Shown: positions 1 through 12,866, numbered from the stretch's first letter. The stretch is 64,000 bases of DNA from Patagioenas fasciata (GCF_037038585.1 NC_092520.1:58742501-58806500); one strand, 5' to 3'. The notes: generated from the letters alone by a model not told the origin. Numbers and translations: made by a program.

Positions 1-591
1 GCTAACATATATGTTCTCTGAAACAATAATCATTATCCACAGGAGGAAATCAGAGTCCCCCAAAGGAAGATAATTCAAACCATTCAAAGCCTAAATCAAG
101 TGCATGTGTTTTCCCTTAGAATAAATTATTTCCATGTTTGGTTTGTTGTGTAATATATCCAACTTGGCCACCAATAACAAAGTGTTATAAGACAAACAGT
201 GCTCTTCAAACAGGTAAGTTGGAGATACAAGTCCACTCACCTATGTACTTGCCTGACACAGGAACTTATCTCACTGAAATTGTAGACACTTGGCCACAGG
301 AAGCAAGAGGGGAAATCCAGTCTGCTCTACCTGAGTATCTTTATCTTACCATTGATTATGCAGGGAACTGAATCCCGTCCATTCACACAATTAGCCAGTG
401 TCTGAAGTTGTAGACCTGAAAGTGAGAGACTCTCTTCAGCCTAAAGAGAGTGATTATCTAGTCACTAGATCCTGTCATTGCCATTAACTTTAACTACAGT
501 CCAATACAGCAAAGCAGACATGGGACATTCATTAGATCTCTCCACCTATCTGAAGGTCTTTGGCCCTGCAGTAGATTCAGGCTTTCTCTTT

Positions 592-617
592 CCTGACATG
601 TCCACAAACATGTCAGG
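592..617. promoter_or_regulatory. Perfect 10-bp hairpin resembling a p53-type response element
   Basis: Two 10-base arms (CCTGACATGT and ACATGTCAGG) are exact reverse complements, separated by a 6-base loop CCACAA. Read as DNA, positions 594-603 and 606-615 each match the p53 half-site RRRCWWGYYY at 9 of 10 positions, both with a CATG core, with a 2-base spacer. Binding is an inference. No neighbouring gene is visible, and a chance inverted repeat is possible. Confidence 0.3.
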
Positions 618-2029
618 CTCAGGAGAGAACTGGGGTAGATTCTTATTTCTTCCTTTGCTTTTTTTTCTGGCACATTGTAGGGACTTGTAGATTGTCCCAA
701 GTTAGGTAAAAATGAAGAGAATGTTTAAGTAGCCTGTGGGTGTATTTCTCAATACGAACTTAAAAAGAATGCAGTCATCACAGCACTGTCTCTCCAGATG
801 TGAGGGAAGGAAGAGCTGTGTGCAGCATAGGCAGATGGACAAAATACCAATGGTTTTAAACATAACTGAGCAAGGAGGTAAGGAGTCTTTCCTGTCATTT
901 CCCAGCTCATGAAAAGGACTGATCCCTTCAGCAGCAGGTCATATCCTCAAATGCAGAACTGTACTGGAGAGCTGATGGAGTCCCCTCATTCAGGAGAGGA
1001 AGACACAGAAGTTGTGAATGCTCTGTACAAATTTGTCATTGTAAGGAAAAAAGGAGATCTTTTTGTTCCATCCCCAGCACAGTCTCTGAGACTGTCCTTC
1101 CTGGCATCGGCATAATGAGCAACAAGAAATTTCTATGCATGTTTTTTCGTGAGTGTTAGGACAAAATGTTAAAGAAACATCTGCTGAATTGCTTGCTGGA
1201 AGGAGTTATTGACACTACTCTTCTCCATTCTTTTCATGTCTAATGTTAGGGGATGCGGCCCAATCATTACAGATATTTAGGTATTATTTCCCACTTAGAG
1301 GACTTGACACAATGTCATAATGCTAAGGTCACTGGCCGAAGCTTTTTCTCTCTTGCATACTATGTACATGTCAGATACTATAAAACAATAACTTTCGAAT
1401 ATCCCAGGTAAATAAAACAAAAATAGTTATAGAAATTGGAGAGCTTAGTAAGCAGAGGACTTCTTGCTTTATTTTCAGTGAGATCATGCCAGATTTCATT
1501 ATCACTAAGCATTTCCACAACAGAAGTCCTCAAGAAGAACAAAGACACTTATTCTTTTTTTCCCCAACCATAAAAGTAGCCAAGGCTTAGCCAAGAGAAC
1601 AAATTCAAATCCAGCTTGAGTACCTTGATAGCCAATTTGCTGTGCCATTGAGACACAACTGAGTTTTGGATATCTGTCTTCCCAGGTGACCTACTTTTTA
1701 TTTTTCTTCCTATCTAAACAAAGAGAAAGCATTTTTGGTAAAGACCACACCAGGAAAACTAACCCTTCTTTAGCTCCAAAGCAGTGTTTTCTAGTTCAGA
1801 AAACTGTGTAAGTTGTCTACATGCTCTGGTTTGGAAAGCTTATTAACATATAAGTATTGCTGAGGACATCTGTAATAGGATTTTTTTTTTTTTTACATCT
1901 AGGTATGCAATTATTTTACAATGGATATATGAAGTGACTATTGAAGACTGAATTCAAATTTTGGTGCCTGATGATAGTCATAGCAAGTGGATTTCAGGTC
2001 CCAGTTTAAAAGACTTAAATGCAAGATGT

Positions 2030-2049
2030 CTATGTGTATTTACACATAG
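2030..2049. repeat. Short perfect inverted repeat
   Basis: CTATGTGTA and TACACATAG form 9-bp arms around a TT loop. There is no T-run or gene next to it, and such hairpins are expected by chance at this scale in A+T-rich DNA. Confidence 0.5.
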
Positions 2050-5000
2050 TCTGTAATTCTATGTGTGAGATAACTGTTTCTGTTCCCAAGGTAGTCAATC
2101 AGATTTCCTCAGCACAGTGAATGAACTCTAAAGAAGAGCAGACTTTAGTCTAGAGTTTGTCTGCTCACCTCAAAACAGACACCAAGACAGCTTTGCATCA
2201 GGTCAGCTGAAAAACACTACTTTACTGACTAGCTTTCTGTGATAGGGATTACATTTGAGAGCCTTAAGTTGAATCCAATCCTTTATTAAATCTGGGTGAT
2301 ATGCCAATAAACAGAAAGCAAAAACTAGTTGGGGTAATTTAAAAAATCAGCATACTTACAATAAAGTGAATAAAATAGTAGGTAGGTCAGACATCTACTG
2401 GTAAAAAATACCCTGTGTATGGACATGCTGGTTTCCGCACATGCAAGGTAAGCTACATTGGTTTAACTTTCTACTATGATCACCACCCACATAAACAGCT
2501 TGATCTTCTGAGGTGCTGAGTATTCATACTTTCTGGAGCCAAGAAAAGCTGCACCAGTACATCAAATCTGAAAATTGGGACATTTATTTAGATTGGTATG
2601 TGGCAACGTTGATTTAAATACCCAGCTTGAAAATGTTTGCCACAGCTTCTCCGGTGAGGAAAGAAAGCAGTACCATACCATGGCCAGTGAAAGGCTCTGT
2701 ATCTGGTCCTACAATTATTATTCCTTGTTCTTCTAGTTAACATGTTCTTCAGGTAACATCTTTGCTTTTTTCTATTTTTTTCTCCTTCAGGTTCTAGCAT
2801 GGTGTGCCGCTGACTGATATCAGTGATGTCCCCTCTTTGACTCTTTTGGCATTTCCAGGTGTTTTCCCAAATACTGTCATTCTTGATGGCAGAGATTTGC
2901 ACCACACAGGAACTCATGTCCTCCCTTGTCTTTGTCCTTGTATACAAAGAGTTGGAAATTATTGGATAAGTCGAGACCTCTGAGTTATCATTTTGTTACA
3001 TTTATTCTGCTAAGGTATGACTATACAAGCATTGTGACCACAGAGCAATGGAAGACAAAGCTTTTCCAAAGGCTTTTGCTATCTCCATTTACACTCAGTC
3101 TCCTTTATTGTCACTCTAATGTATGAAAGGTTTTAATCTGGAAGGAATTTACAGTTGCACTCACTCTGACATCTTGTATTCTGCAAGAATAAAGTAGCAA
3201 GACCTATCTATGAATACGAATTGTGCCTGAAGTGATGTTTTGGCAATATTTTTTGGAAAAACAAGGATCCGGAATAGATTCTTTTTTTTTCTATACTAAC
3301 AAAAAACTAGCAACTCCAATAAAGACAGTGAAGGCAAAATAAACACAATCTTGCCTTAGGATGAAAGGTGCTAAATTACACATATAACTTCTTTCTTCAG
3401 ATCTTTCTCTTCATATTAGTATCTAGTGGATGCTTGCGCTGAACAAACTGTTAATCTAGAATACCTTTCTAAACTATTTTTTTTTTTTTACAAAGGAAAA
3501 GTATTCACTATGAGATGTTCACATTTTTTTCCATATTTTTTCTCCAAGAGAATGATTAGTTTCAGGTCTGATCTGGGCAACTCACCAGCTCTTCAGCTAC
3601 ATTAACATGTTAATTTTAGAGTAGCCACTTGTACTGCACAGAGTTTGCACAGTGATCATCAGACATATTCCAGTTAAAGGCTTTACTTTGTACTTGGAGC
3701 ATGGGCTTTAGAGGTAACAATCTACTATTTAATAAGTTAAAACACGTAGTGATGTACTTTTGTTCTGCAAATGAATGAGAATGTATCGTAAATAATAAAT
3801 TACAAGAGAGACTGACAGTGTTTCTACTGCACATCTTAGATCTTGCATTTATATTACACTAAATGACTACTCAGTGGCTTGTGTCACGCAGGTGTAGAAG
3901 TTGTTACATTAAAATGAGGTGTGTTAAAATGAGAGTACCATTGGAAAACAAAGCCCAAGTTTATTTCCCATCTGCATTGTTGACAAACTAGAGTAACTGT
4001 CAAATCACTGGAAATGCTATTCATGCTATACAAATAAGAGCAGAGGATGACTTAGAATAATGGTCTATTCATCCTCTATGGAGACAACCAAGGCATTCTG
4101 CTATTATTTTTTAAATAAAAAGGGACTGCTCAAAGGCACCATTTAGTTAGTTCTCATTTAAGAGCGAAAGCAAAAAAGCATTTAAAAAAACCACAAAAAT
4201 TAAATTTTTTTAACTTCATTACCCACCTGAAGTTGTATCTAGTGTAGCAAAACCAAGAATTCTAGAAATCAGCTTGATAGAAGCTAATACATTTTCAGAT
4301 ATCACAGGAGTTGCAGAAATTCTGCTGCCAGTTCTTCAGCTAAGGCTGATTTTCACACAGAATGATGCCAATACAAGGCTTGTAGAAGTCATTGAAGAAT
4401 GAATAGATAACTGGTTACATTAATAAATTCTGCCTCCAACATGTATTAGGTTTCAATGGAGTTCTAGAGAGAATCCAACTCGTGGAAGCTGGCAAGGATG
4501 AAAATACTGCTTTAGAAAACTAGGCAAAGCAGAAAATAGTTGCACTCTTCAATAAATATCTTAAGATACAGTATTTTGGGAATGTGTTCCTAATATATTC
4601 TGAATCCCATCCCAGTGCTGCCTGCATCTGGGCAGGAGGGAATATTTTCTATGCTTTCCCTTCTGCAGTGGTAGAGGCTGGAGGAGCATCTGCTGAGAAT
4701 GAGACCACAAGAAGTAAGAGACATGTCTAGATATCTAGGGTCTCACTATCCCTGGAATGTATTACACTTACACAGAGAAAAGTTAATAGTCAGAACAGGC
4801 TGATTCGAGAGTTTAATATTCAGGTTTATGCTAATTTCTCTTTACATCATTTATAAACTCTCACGGGATCACAGAATGATGTAGAGAGCTCTACACACAT
4901 GGGAAAACCAGATTTTGCTTCATTAATAAGCATCTTTCTTCATAATTCTTTATCACAAAAGGTGCAGCAGTGTACCATACCAGCAAGGAGTGCCCAGAGT

Positions 5001-6661
5001 TGATATAAGCATATTGCTGTTTCTAAATGTATTTAGGTTTAGAAATACAAGGGTCCTATTTCTTCCTTGTTATAACACACTTTGTAAATAAGCTGAGTTA
5101 AGAAAGCACAAGAAATGTGGTTTGATAACAAGAAAGTTTAGATTATCCCTGATCTGGGCATAGAAAACACCCTCATGCCTCTTGATTTCATCTCAAAGAG
5201 CCAAGAAATTAAAAGTTGGTGTTAAGTAACTGAAAACAACTGAAAACCTTTAACTAAAATAGCTACTAAAATTGCAATTTCTTTTTTTTTTTTCTTTTTT
5301 TTTACTATTTAGTCACCAGGTGTAAATCTCATTGTGTTATTGAGGTTATTTCCAAGTCAGCTGCCACAAGGTACCGTAAAACTGGAAGGCTTTAGGGCTT
5401 TTCTGTAGAAAGCCTATTTAGCAGACATGAGCTGTCAAATAGGGCCAAAATATGGAGAGAAGATGAAAAACAGAACAAAACTTGAAGTTCATCCCTCTCA
5501 CCACACTCCACACTAGATGCACTGCTTTTTGTCATGGTCCATCAATAGGAGTAGAAGATGATGTTCCACACAGCATTTAAAAAGGACACTGTCAAGCTAG
5601 CTTTAATAAATTAAATCAAAATCTAATAAACCTACTTTCTCCAAAAGGGCACCTGCCTCTGAGATCATCTCCTCTATATTCTTCCTCATTATTTAAACTA
5701 ATTTTATCTAATTTAATTTTTTTATTACTTTGCCATTCTCTGCTACTGTGAGACCATTTCTTCCCTCTACACAGAAGCAAACAGCTTGCAAAGATTCCCC
5801 TGAGGATGCCCAAAAGCAGCACCAAGATCTCAGGGACCATTAACACATAGCACTGTCACTGTGAGAACTTTATGCACCCACCTGTCTCTGTTCATTGCAT
5901 CTCTTCCTTAGCTTCAAGCAGAATGAGGCACATCGGGGAAAAAACATTTAAGTCTGATGTCACAATTCTTAACTGTTCTTAGTTTCTGCATGACATTAGG
6001 ACACTTAAAGACCTTACAAAGGGGGCTGGAAACCCCTGAGGCAGAGATTGTAGTATTTACATCCTGAGTAGCTGCTCTGCTCACTACCCTATCCTACAGA
6101 AAAGTAGCAACAGCAACAAGTAAGTTTTAAAAGGTTGGAGCAAGCCCTGCCCAGCTTCACAAGAGAGACTGAAGGACCATTTCCTAGGGACATGATCCTG
6201 TGAGGACAAAAGGCAAAGTGGTGGGATGTCTATATCAAGATTGAGACCGAAGATGTACTTGAGTGTACATCTTGACTGTCACCTCACAACCCTGCACTCA
6301 GTAGTTTGACATCAGGCATGCTTCTGCTCAGTGTGATCATTATTTGGATCCCATGCAGAGATCTGCCATAATTACCTTCTTCTTTGCAACATCTAAGTTT
6401 GGTTTTTGATGTGTCCTTAGGATTCTCTTTGCCTTTATTCTCATTGATACCATTAACTCTTCCAGGCCCTCGCACCTCCATGGAGAATCCATTATGTAAT
6501 GTTTTGTGATTTTGTTTGTTTTGTTTTGTTTTTTAATTAGAGGTGTCTCAAGAAAATAGTAAAAATCTTCTTTCCGAATCTACATCATTCAGACCCTAGC
6601 ACATCAAATAAAATAAAAAGTTCCTTTTCCATGGCAGCTGGGGGGTTATTCTGTGGGAAGA

Positions 6662-7071
6662 TGCCTAGACTCTGATCACTGTGGTTTGCATGGACAGAGC
6701 TTTCCTTCGTACAATGTCTTGCTGGCTTCAGTGGGAGCTTCATCGGCTTCCAGATTAGCAACACCAGGACCTCCATCAGCCACAGATCTGTTCTCAGTGC
6801 CAACTTAGGCTTATGTAAAGCCGTCAGATCAAATGGGAATGCACACAAGCTTTCTGCTGCTGTTGCCAGTGCAGGCTGGATGTGACCACACAGGAGTAAG
6901 GCGCTGTTATCACTTTTAGGCTATTTGCAGTTTATAAGACAATCCAGTGTCAACATCCAGGAACATTTAAAGACGTCAATGAAACCGAAATAAAATTTGT
7001 TGCTGATGGCGCTTATTTTCCAAGTCATGACTGTATACTTAAGAAACATTGCATATGCTCCGCCACTTGCA
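6662..7071 (+). repeat. Direct repeat, copy A (about 410 bp)
   Basis: This segment is repeated at 8618-9026 in the same orientation, at roughly 90% identity by eye and with almost no length change. A stretch of about 60 bases is identical in both copies (around 6746-6806 here). Most other differences look like transitions. The flanks on both sides do not match, so the edges are fairly sharp. Both copies begin TG and end CA, as retroviral LTRs do, but I see no TATA box, poly(A) signal, primer-binding site or target duplication. I do not recognise the family. It may be a local duplication or two copies of an interspersed repeat. Confidence 0.75.
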
Positions 7072-7827
7072 TATTATTGTTATTCTGTGTGCTCCCCTTA
7101 AGTCTTTTGGGTGGGTAGAAAAGGAAAACTCCTCCTCACATGCATTGGAGTAGTGACTTCTGCAGAATGCTGCCTCCTGTTCCTGCTTTTTCTCAGGGCA
7201 TCACGAAGGCTGACCACATGCTTCTGAGACAGGGAGTAGCTTCTTAGGTCAACAGTCCTTTCCCTAGAATCTGCAGGGATTCAGATCAGAGAAACAGCGC
7301 TACTTACCAGCTGCTATATGGACCTACATGTTTTCTGAACACTTTGAAAACATTTACAGGTTAACTAATCTTAGTAAATAACATTTTCCTACTATCATCT
7401 GGCTGAGCTCTATGACCTCAGCCACAGCTCAGATGCTTTAAATTTAAGCAGCCAGATTTGCAAGGTCTAGGCTTTCATCCTAGAAGAAACACGAGTATCG
7501 AATTCTTATTTATCATCCCTTAGACTAGGGCATGACACCAACCAAAGGGACACTCATTTCATATGCAAAGAAATAAACTGGAAATCATTTCTCTTGAACT
7601 GAACAGTTCTGGGAACACAGCTCATATTTTCCAAAAGTGATGTTTCAGTGAACATAGGCAGTGCTCTGCAGAAAGCTAGCCAGTGCCACTTGTGATAACA
7701 GTGCTTGTCGCCAGATCTAAACTGCCTGAAAGAAAGTTAACTACCCTTATGTCATACTTTCCTAATGATACCTCTTCCACATAAGAAATTTTATTTCATT
7801 GCCATGAAGTGCAAGTGCTTTTGAAAA
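7072..7827. other. Unique spacer between direct repeats
   Basis: Nothing recognisable was found. There is no primer-binding site just after copy A, and no polypurine tract is seen before copy B, which argues against a simple small provirus. Confidence 0.5.
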
Positions 7828-8252
7828 TCACAGAATCACAGAATGGTTGGGGTTGGAAGAGACCTCTGGAAATGATCTAGTCCAATACCCCTGCTAAATC
7901 AGGTTCACCCAGAGCAGATTGCACAGGAATGTGTCCAGGTGGGTTTTGAATGTCTTCAGAGAAGGAGACTCCACACCCTCTCTGGGAAGCCTGTTCCAGT
8001 GCTCTGGCACCCTCAAAGTCAAGAAGTTTCTCCTCATGTTTAGATGAAACCTTCTGTGTTTCAGTCTGTGCCCGTTGTCCCTCAACCTATCACTGGCCAC
8101 CACTGGAAGGAGTCTAGTCCCACCCTCTTGACCTCCACCCTTGAGATATTTATAAACATTGATGAGATCCCCTCTCAGATTTCTCTTCTTCAGGCTGAAC
8201 AGACACAGGTCTCTCATTATCTCTTCATAAGAAAGGTGCTCTAGGCCCCTAA
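7828..8252 (-). mobile_element. CR1 LINE, 5'-truncated
   Basis: The minus strand ends in the CR1 3' microsatellite (seen on the plus strand as TCACAGAATCACAGAATGG). Before this lies the conserved 3' UTR with the GACCTCTGGA-type motif, then the ORF2 C-terminus. The open minus-strand frame from 8409 to 7894 contains the family's terminal residues (for example [17 protein letters not shown] near its end). Similarity stops near 8252, so only the last 425 bp or so were inserted or kept. Its sequence groups it with the copies at 36826 and 62584. It lies between the two copies of the 410-bp direct repeat. Confidence 0.93.
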
Positions 8253-8617
8253 TCCTCCTTTCCTCTCCTAGGACAAGGGTTATTTCACACGAGCCTTGTC
8301 TATGAACGCACCTTTTCTTTGTTGTTTCTGCTGTCTTCCTATCTTGGTCTTGAATCTTGAGTTTTGCAGCTATTGCTCTTTTATTTCTGACTTTCTGCTC
8401 AGTTTCCACTTTTAAAGAAGCAAAAGTTGTCTGAAGTTTGCTTTGTTGCTCAGTTTATCTGGAAAACAGAGTAGGATTTCAGGTTTCCTGCTTTGCCCAA
8501 AAGCATAAGTATGAATGTTTAAGCTCTTGAGTTCCATTGCTTTCCATCAAAGCCACCCTTTTCTTCACCCTGCCACCTTCATGTTGAGTGACTCCTAAAG
8601 CTGATACTTAAGGAAGA
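8253..8617. other. Unique spacer
   Basis: No recognisable feature was found. The open frame that crosses from the CR1 into this stretch on the minus strand is a read-through of the CR1 frame into flanking DNA. Confidence 0.45.
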
Positions 8618-9026
8618 TGCTGAGACCCTGTTCACCGTGGTTTGCATGGACAGACCTTTCCTTTGTACAATGTCTTGCTGGCTTCAATGGGAGCTTCATC
8701 AGCTTCCAGATTAGCAACACCAGGACCTCCATCAGCCACAGATCTGTTCTCAGTGCCAACTTAGACTTATGCAAAGCCGTCAGATCAAACAGGAATGCTT
8801 ACAAACTTTCTGCTGCTGTTGCCAATGCAGGCCAGATGTGACCACACAGGATAAGGCACCGTTATCACTTTTAGGCTATTGGCAGTTTATAAGACAATCC
8901 AGTGTCAACATCCAGGGACATCTAAAGACGTCAACGAAACTGAAGCAAAATTTGTTGCTGATGGTGCTTATTTTCCAAGCCAGGACTGTATACCTGAGAA
9001 ACATTGCATATGCTCCACCACTTGCA
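8618..9026 (+). repeat. Direct repeat, copy B (about 409 bp)
   Basis: This is the second copy of the segment at 6662-7071, in the same orientation with its start 1956 bp downstream. It shares the TG start and the CCACTTGCA end. The short frames on both strands are not kept in the other copy, where substitutions and indels alter them, so neither copy looks coding. Confidence 0.75.
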
Positions 9027-10444
9027 TTTGCATAGTTGGTAATCACAATTTGGCTGTAAAGTGACAGATGTGGAATGAAACCGTTGAGGAACAATAAAAA
9101 TTAGAATCCCATGAAACCAGTTGTACATGATTATCACTTATCAGAACACGGCTGTATTTTAACATATGGCACATAAAAATGTTACTCAGTATATTTTAAA
9201 ATCTAAAAGAATTACCTTTTTAATTGCTGATAAAATTGGCTTGCTCCCCAGGCAGTCCAGTTTTGATGAAGCTATAAAGAAGTTAACTGTTTTGTGACAA
9301 AAAATAAATAATGCATGGATTATGTTTCCATTAAATACCACTGATAATAAAGGAAACTTAGAAAAATGGTGTGACTTTTAGTTATCATTTTTTAAAATTC
9401 ATAGTGAGAAAAAGTAGAACTCAGTTATCACAAGCCACCATTATAAACATTAATTGAACTGATTAAAAATTGTATAAATAATTTATCCAATTTTAATAAT
9501 AGAAGAACAGATCAGGTTTGATGAGTTAATAATACAAAGATTTATCTACAGACAGAAAGACATTATGCAAAGGATACATCATTTTTCATATTCATAAAAG
9601 ATCCATTTCTCTTCCTATGAAAAGACTGTGAGATTGGATCTACAGAAGCATCACAGAATGCCCCAGTGTGTTTGGTGTAAACCCCTCAAGGAAGCTACAC
9701 CAGACATGTTGATTCATACCTCTTATTCTAACCCTGCTACTTTCCAAATAGCCATTTGTATAGCATGAAACTGGGTTCAATGCTGCCTTTTTAAAGCATT
9801 TTTTTTTTTATATTAAATGCCATAAAAGCATTTTCTTGTGAAGAAATCATAGCTCATTTTAAATTTTTCTTAACAGCATTTACTTAACGACTTCACCACT
9901 TTGGAGTTACAGCTGGGACTGACTCATAAGATATTTATATAAAGGACTATTTTATCTTGTAGCTAAATTCCCATACACAGACAAACTCTAACCATAGATA
10001 GAGCAGGACAAGATTGGTACCAAGCACTGTGGATTTATATTTAGGATTGCTGAAGACTCAATTTTACAAAAAGCCTCTAATGTGATCTTACTTTTTATTC
10101 ATTTCCAAATAGACTAACCTGAGCTTATTTCTAGGCAGAAAGTGCCTGTGAATCTTGAGGAAAGAAGAATGTTGCTTTCACAATTCATTTGCTACCCTCT
10201 TCTACCCAGAACATGTGGTAGTCACATGGCTGTATTGATTTCTTCCTATCAGAGTATGCCCAAGGAGGTATCTAAACTATTTCCTAACAGACCTAACTGA
10301 AAAGTGCTGATTCTTCTTAAGATGCACTCGTTGATGAATTTAAAATAACGTTTTATCATTTTTTTCCCTAAAAAACAAAACAAGAGCATTTAATGCTTTG
10401 ACAAGATGTGTTTTCTTCCCCACATACAGTTTTGCCAGTGAGGT
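9027..10444. other. Unique A+T-rich DNA
   Basis: No gene or element was recognised. The stretch around 9160-9600 is especially A+T-rich. Confidence 0.5.
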
Positions 10445-10474
10445 AAACAAAACAAAACAAAACAAAACAAAACA
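10445..10474 (+). repeat. (AAAAC)n microsatellite
   Basis: About six tandem AAAAC units, followed by an A-rich tail that continues to about 10510. A further G/A homopolymer run lies at 10575-10598. Confidence 0.85.
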
Positions 10475-10639
10475 GAAAAAGAGACAAGAATAATAAAAAA
10501 AAACTAAAATTCCCAAATAGTAGTGAAGACAGACTGAAAAATGAAAGGTTGAGAACAAAATTTTGTAGTTTTTTGAGGGGGGGAAAAAAAAAAAAAAATG
10601 GTCTCTGCTGAAAAAATAAGCTAGAAAATTCCCTTTCCC

Positions 10640-11190
10640 CTGATGTGCTACCAAATAAGGAGAGACACAGACCACAGCCAGTATCTGTTATACCTTTTAT
10701 TACTAAAGCCGTTACTCTTAATAGAGGCAGGCTATTACGATTAGTAGCAGGTAATTATCCATTGACCTCCTGGTTCCACATCAACTCTGGGGGCTGAGTG
10801 CTGCGGAGTGGGTTCCGTCTCGCCATCTTCTGAGGGTCCCAGCCCCATGGGTGGGTGTATACCCACACGCAGCCTGTGCAGGGCAGCACCCTCCTCTGAG
10901 ACACCCCACAGGTTGCTGAGGCTGGTGCCTCTTGGCAGCCACTCTCAAATTCAACCGACTCATGGTGTTATGAGTTTTTCAGTTCTCATGGGCTCAGTGG
11001 AGGAGTGGCCAATGATGCTTATCAGCCCTCAGGAGACCCTCACGTGCTCCCTCTCAGGTCCGTCACCTGCCTTTGGCCAGCTGTTTTCATTAATCCTCTC
11101 TCCATCCATGTCTGTATGTCCATATAGAGCCTGTTCACACAAACCTGCACACAGGGTTTTTATGGCAAACTGGATTTTACCTTTGACAAG
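10640..11190 (-). mobile_element. Possible retroviral LTR fragment
   Basis: This block is clearly richer in G+C than its surroundings. Read on the minus strand, AATAAAA (a poly(A)-signal match) lies near 10700. Downstream of it is TGGTAGCACA (about 10643-10652), which could be an LTR end or the start of a primer-binding site. No matching end, target duplication or second copy was found in the window, so the identification is tentative. The 200-residue plus-strand frame that starts here is mostly (AAGG)n translated as Lys-Glu-Gly-Arg repeats and is not a gene. Confidence 0.25.
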
Positions 11191-11194
11191 AGGA

Positions 11195-11389
11195 GAAGGA
11201 AGGAAGGAAGGAAGGAAGGAAGGAAGGAAGGAAGGAAGGAAGGAAGGAAGGAAGGAAGGAAGGAAGGAAGGAAGGAAGGAAGGAAGGAAGGAAGGAAGGA
11301 AGGAAGGAAGGAAGGAAGGAAGGAAGGAAGGAAGGAAGGAAGGAAGGAAGGAAGGAAGGAAGGAAGGAAGGAAGGAAGGAAGGAAGGAA
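11195..11389 (+). repeat. (AAGG)n tetranucleotide microsatellite, about 195 bp
   Basis: Roughly 48 uninterrupted GGAA/AAGG units lie on the plus strand. An array this pure usually reflects recent expansion and is likely to vary in length between individuals. A purine-only strand of this length can form triplex DNA, and GGAA is the core site for ETS proteins. Both are general properties and are not shown to act here. Confidence 0.98.
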
Positions 11390-12866
11390 CTTACTAACCT
11401 AAAGTCTTAAAATAACAGTTCTGTTTTCCTCCCTTGCAAAATAACATTTTGCTCTGGGTGTCTGCTTTTTCTTGTTCATTACTGAGTTAGTATGGAAAAT
11501 GTTGCTTTATAAAAGTGTCAGATCAATATGATAACTGCGTGCTTACGTTCCCAATAGTTGGTAAGACTTGCAGAAAGCCAGCTGATAAATTTGAAGACTG
11601 CACATCCCTACCAAGTAGAGATCAGCAGTGCCCATACATAAGTTAGCTACCTCTTAGTAGCTGAAACTTTGGGGTTAAGTTAAAGCTTCCACTATACTAC
11701 GTGTATTATGCCCTCCTCCACTCTGGTGTCATAACCAATTCATATATACTGGCAACTTCTTGGCATGGCTGAGCACAAAATTACAAGTGTTCATCTATTT
11801 CTTGCAACTCAGAAAGGGAGCATTCTCAATCGCATGACACATCTGTGTTATTTCCCATAAAAGAGGAGGGAAAGTGTGTCAAAATGACAGAACTCAGACT
11901 CAAATATCCCTAGATGATGGTGTCCATGGTAAGAAACACCATGCCTCTCCTTTTTCACCTGGTAGCTTATAACCTTTTCACTTTAGAAGAAAGGGCAGAA
12001 ATTTTCTCCTCTACTTAGTACGCCAGAACCAGTTTGTTAGGAGATTTTCCTTGGAAAGATGGGAGACAAACTTCCCTTGGTCTATGAGGGTGCACAACCA
12101 AGGCTGTCCTGCTCTGGAGCAAGCATTTTCATCACTCTGTTAATATCTACATGACAGGAAAGTAGGACACTATGGCTATTATTTTCTTTTTTTAAAAGAG
12201 CTGGTCATGCTTTATTAGGTCCATATCTTCAGAGAAATAGGCGGAGTGGATTCTGAATAGACAAAGTCATTTAGCATTTAAGCCTCTGTGCAATTAATGA
12301 AGAAAGATTAGCATCTGACTTAGTGAGGCTGCACCTCCCTTCCAGTATCTTCAGAGACATCTACCCCACTTATTAATCCATTCCTTTAAGGAAATGTAGG
12401 CACTTTCTTTTCAAATCCCTGACATTTTTGCAGTTTTTTGCACATCAGTCAGACCCACTGTTTTGCTTGTTCCCATTCCACAAGACTTATTATAATAAAT
12501 AATTTAAAACTCTGTGTCGCAACATATGGTTTATGTATATATTGGCTACTTTTGGCATACAGTGAAATGACCAACTGACTTCCAGAGGAGCAAGGAACCA
12601 ACCAGGCTCTCCACTCCTTCTACTTTCTCTTGTCTGTCTGTACAGCACAAAATTAATTTAAAACGCCATCTACCAGACTTCTTGTCTTTTTTTTAAGCTA
12701 ATACACAAAAAATTACAAATGTCTGTGACATGGCAGTATTTTATTCTGTGTTTGTACCCTGTCTAGCCCAAAAGAGTCTTGAACAGGGAGTGGAGTTCTG
12801 GGATACTATGACTAATGTGATTGTATATGTGATTTTTTTTTTAATCTCAGTGTGTTTGGGTGTTGG
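11390..12866. other. Unique A+T-rich DNA
   Basis: No gene, RNA or mobile element was recognised. Confidence 0.5.

Larger units (their letters stand above)
1..6661. other. Unique A+T-rich non-coding DNA
   Basis: No recognisable exon, RNA gene or mobile element was found. Open frames here are short, lack family resemblance and overlap frames on the other strand. It contains homopolymer T runs (about 1880-1893, 3479-3489, 5281-5303) and a short TTTTG-rich run near 6505-6530. Small perfect hairpins lie at 592-617 and 2030-2049. Confidence 0.6.

Noticed and set aside
6662..9026. The 410-bp direct repeats as LTRs of a small provirus
   Set aside because: TG/CA ends are present, but there is no TATA box, poly(A) signal, primer-binding site, polypurine tract or target duplication. 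It is kept only as an alternative.
10808..11410. 200-codon plus-strand open frame with Lys-Glu-Gly-Arg repeats
   Set aside because: Most of it is the (AAGG)n microsatellite read in one frame. A tetranucleotide array gives a 12-base cycle and stays open without selection.
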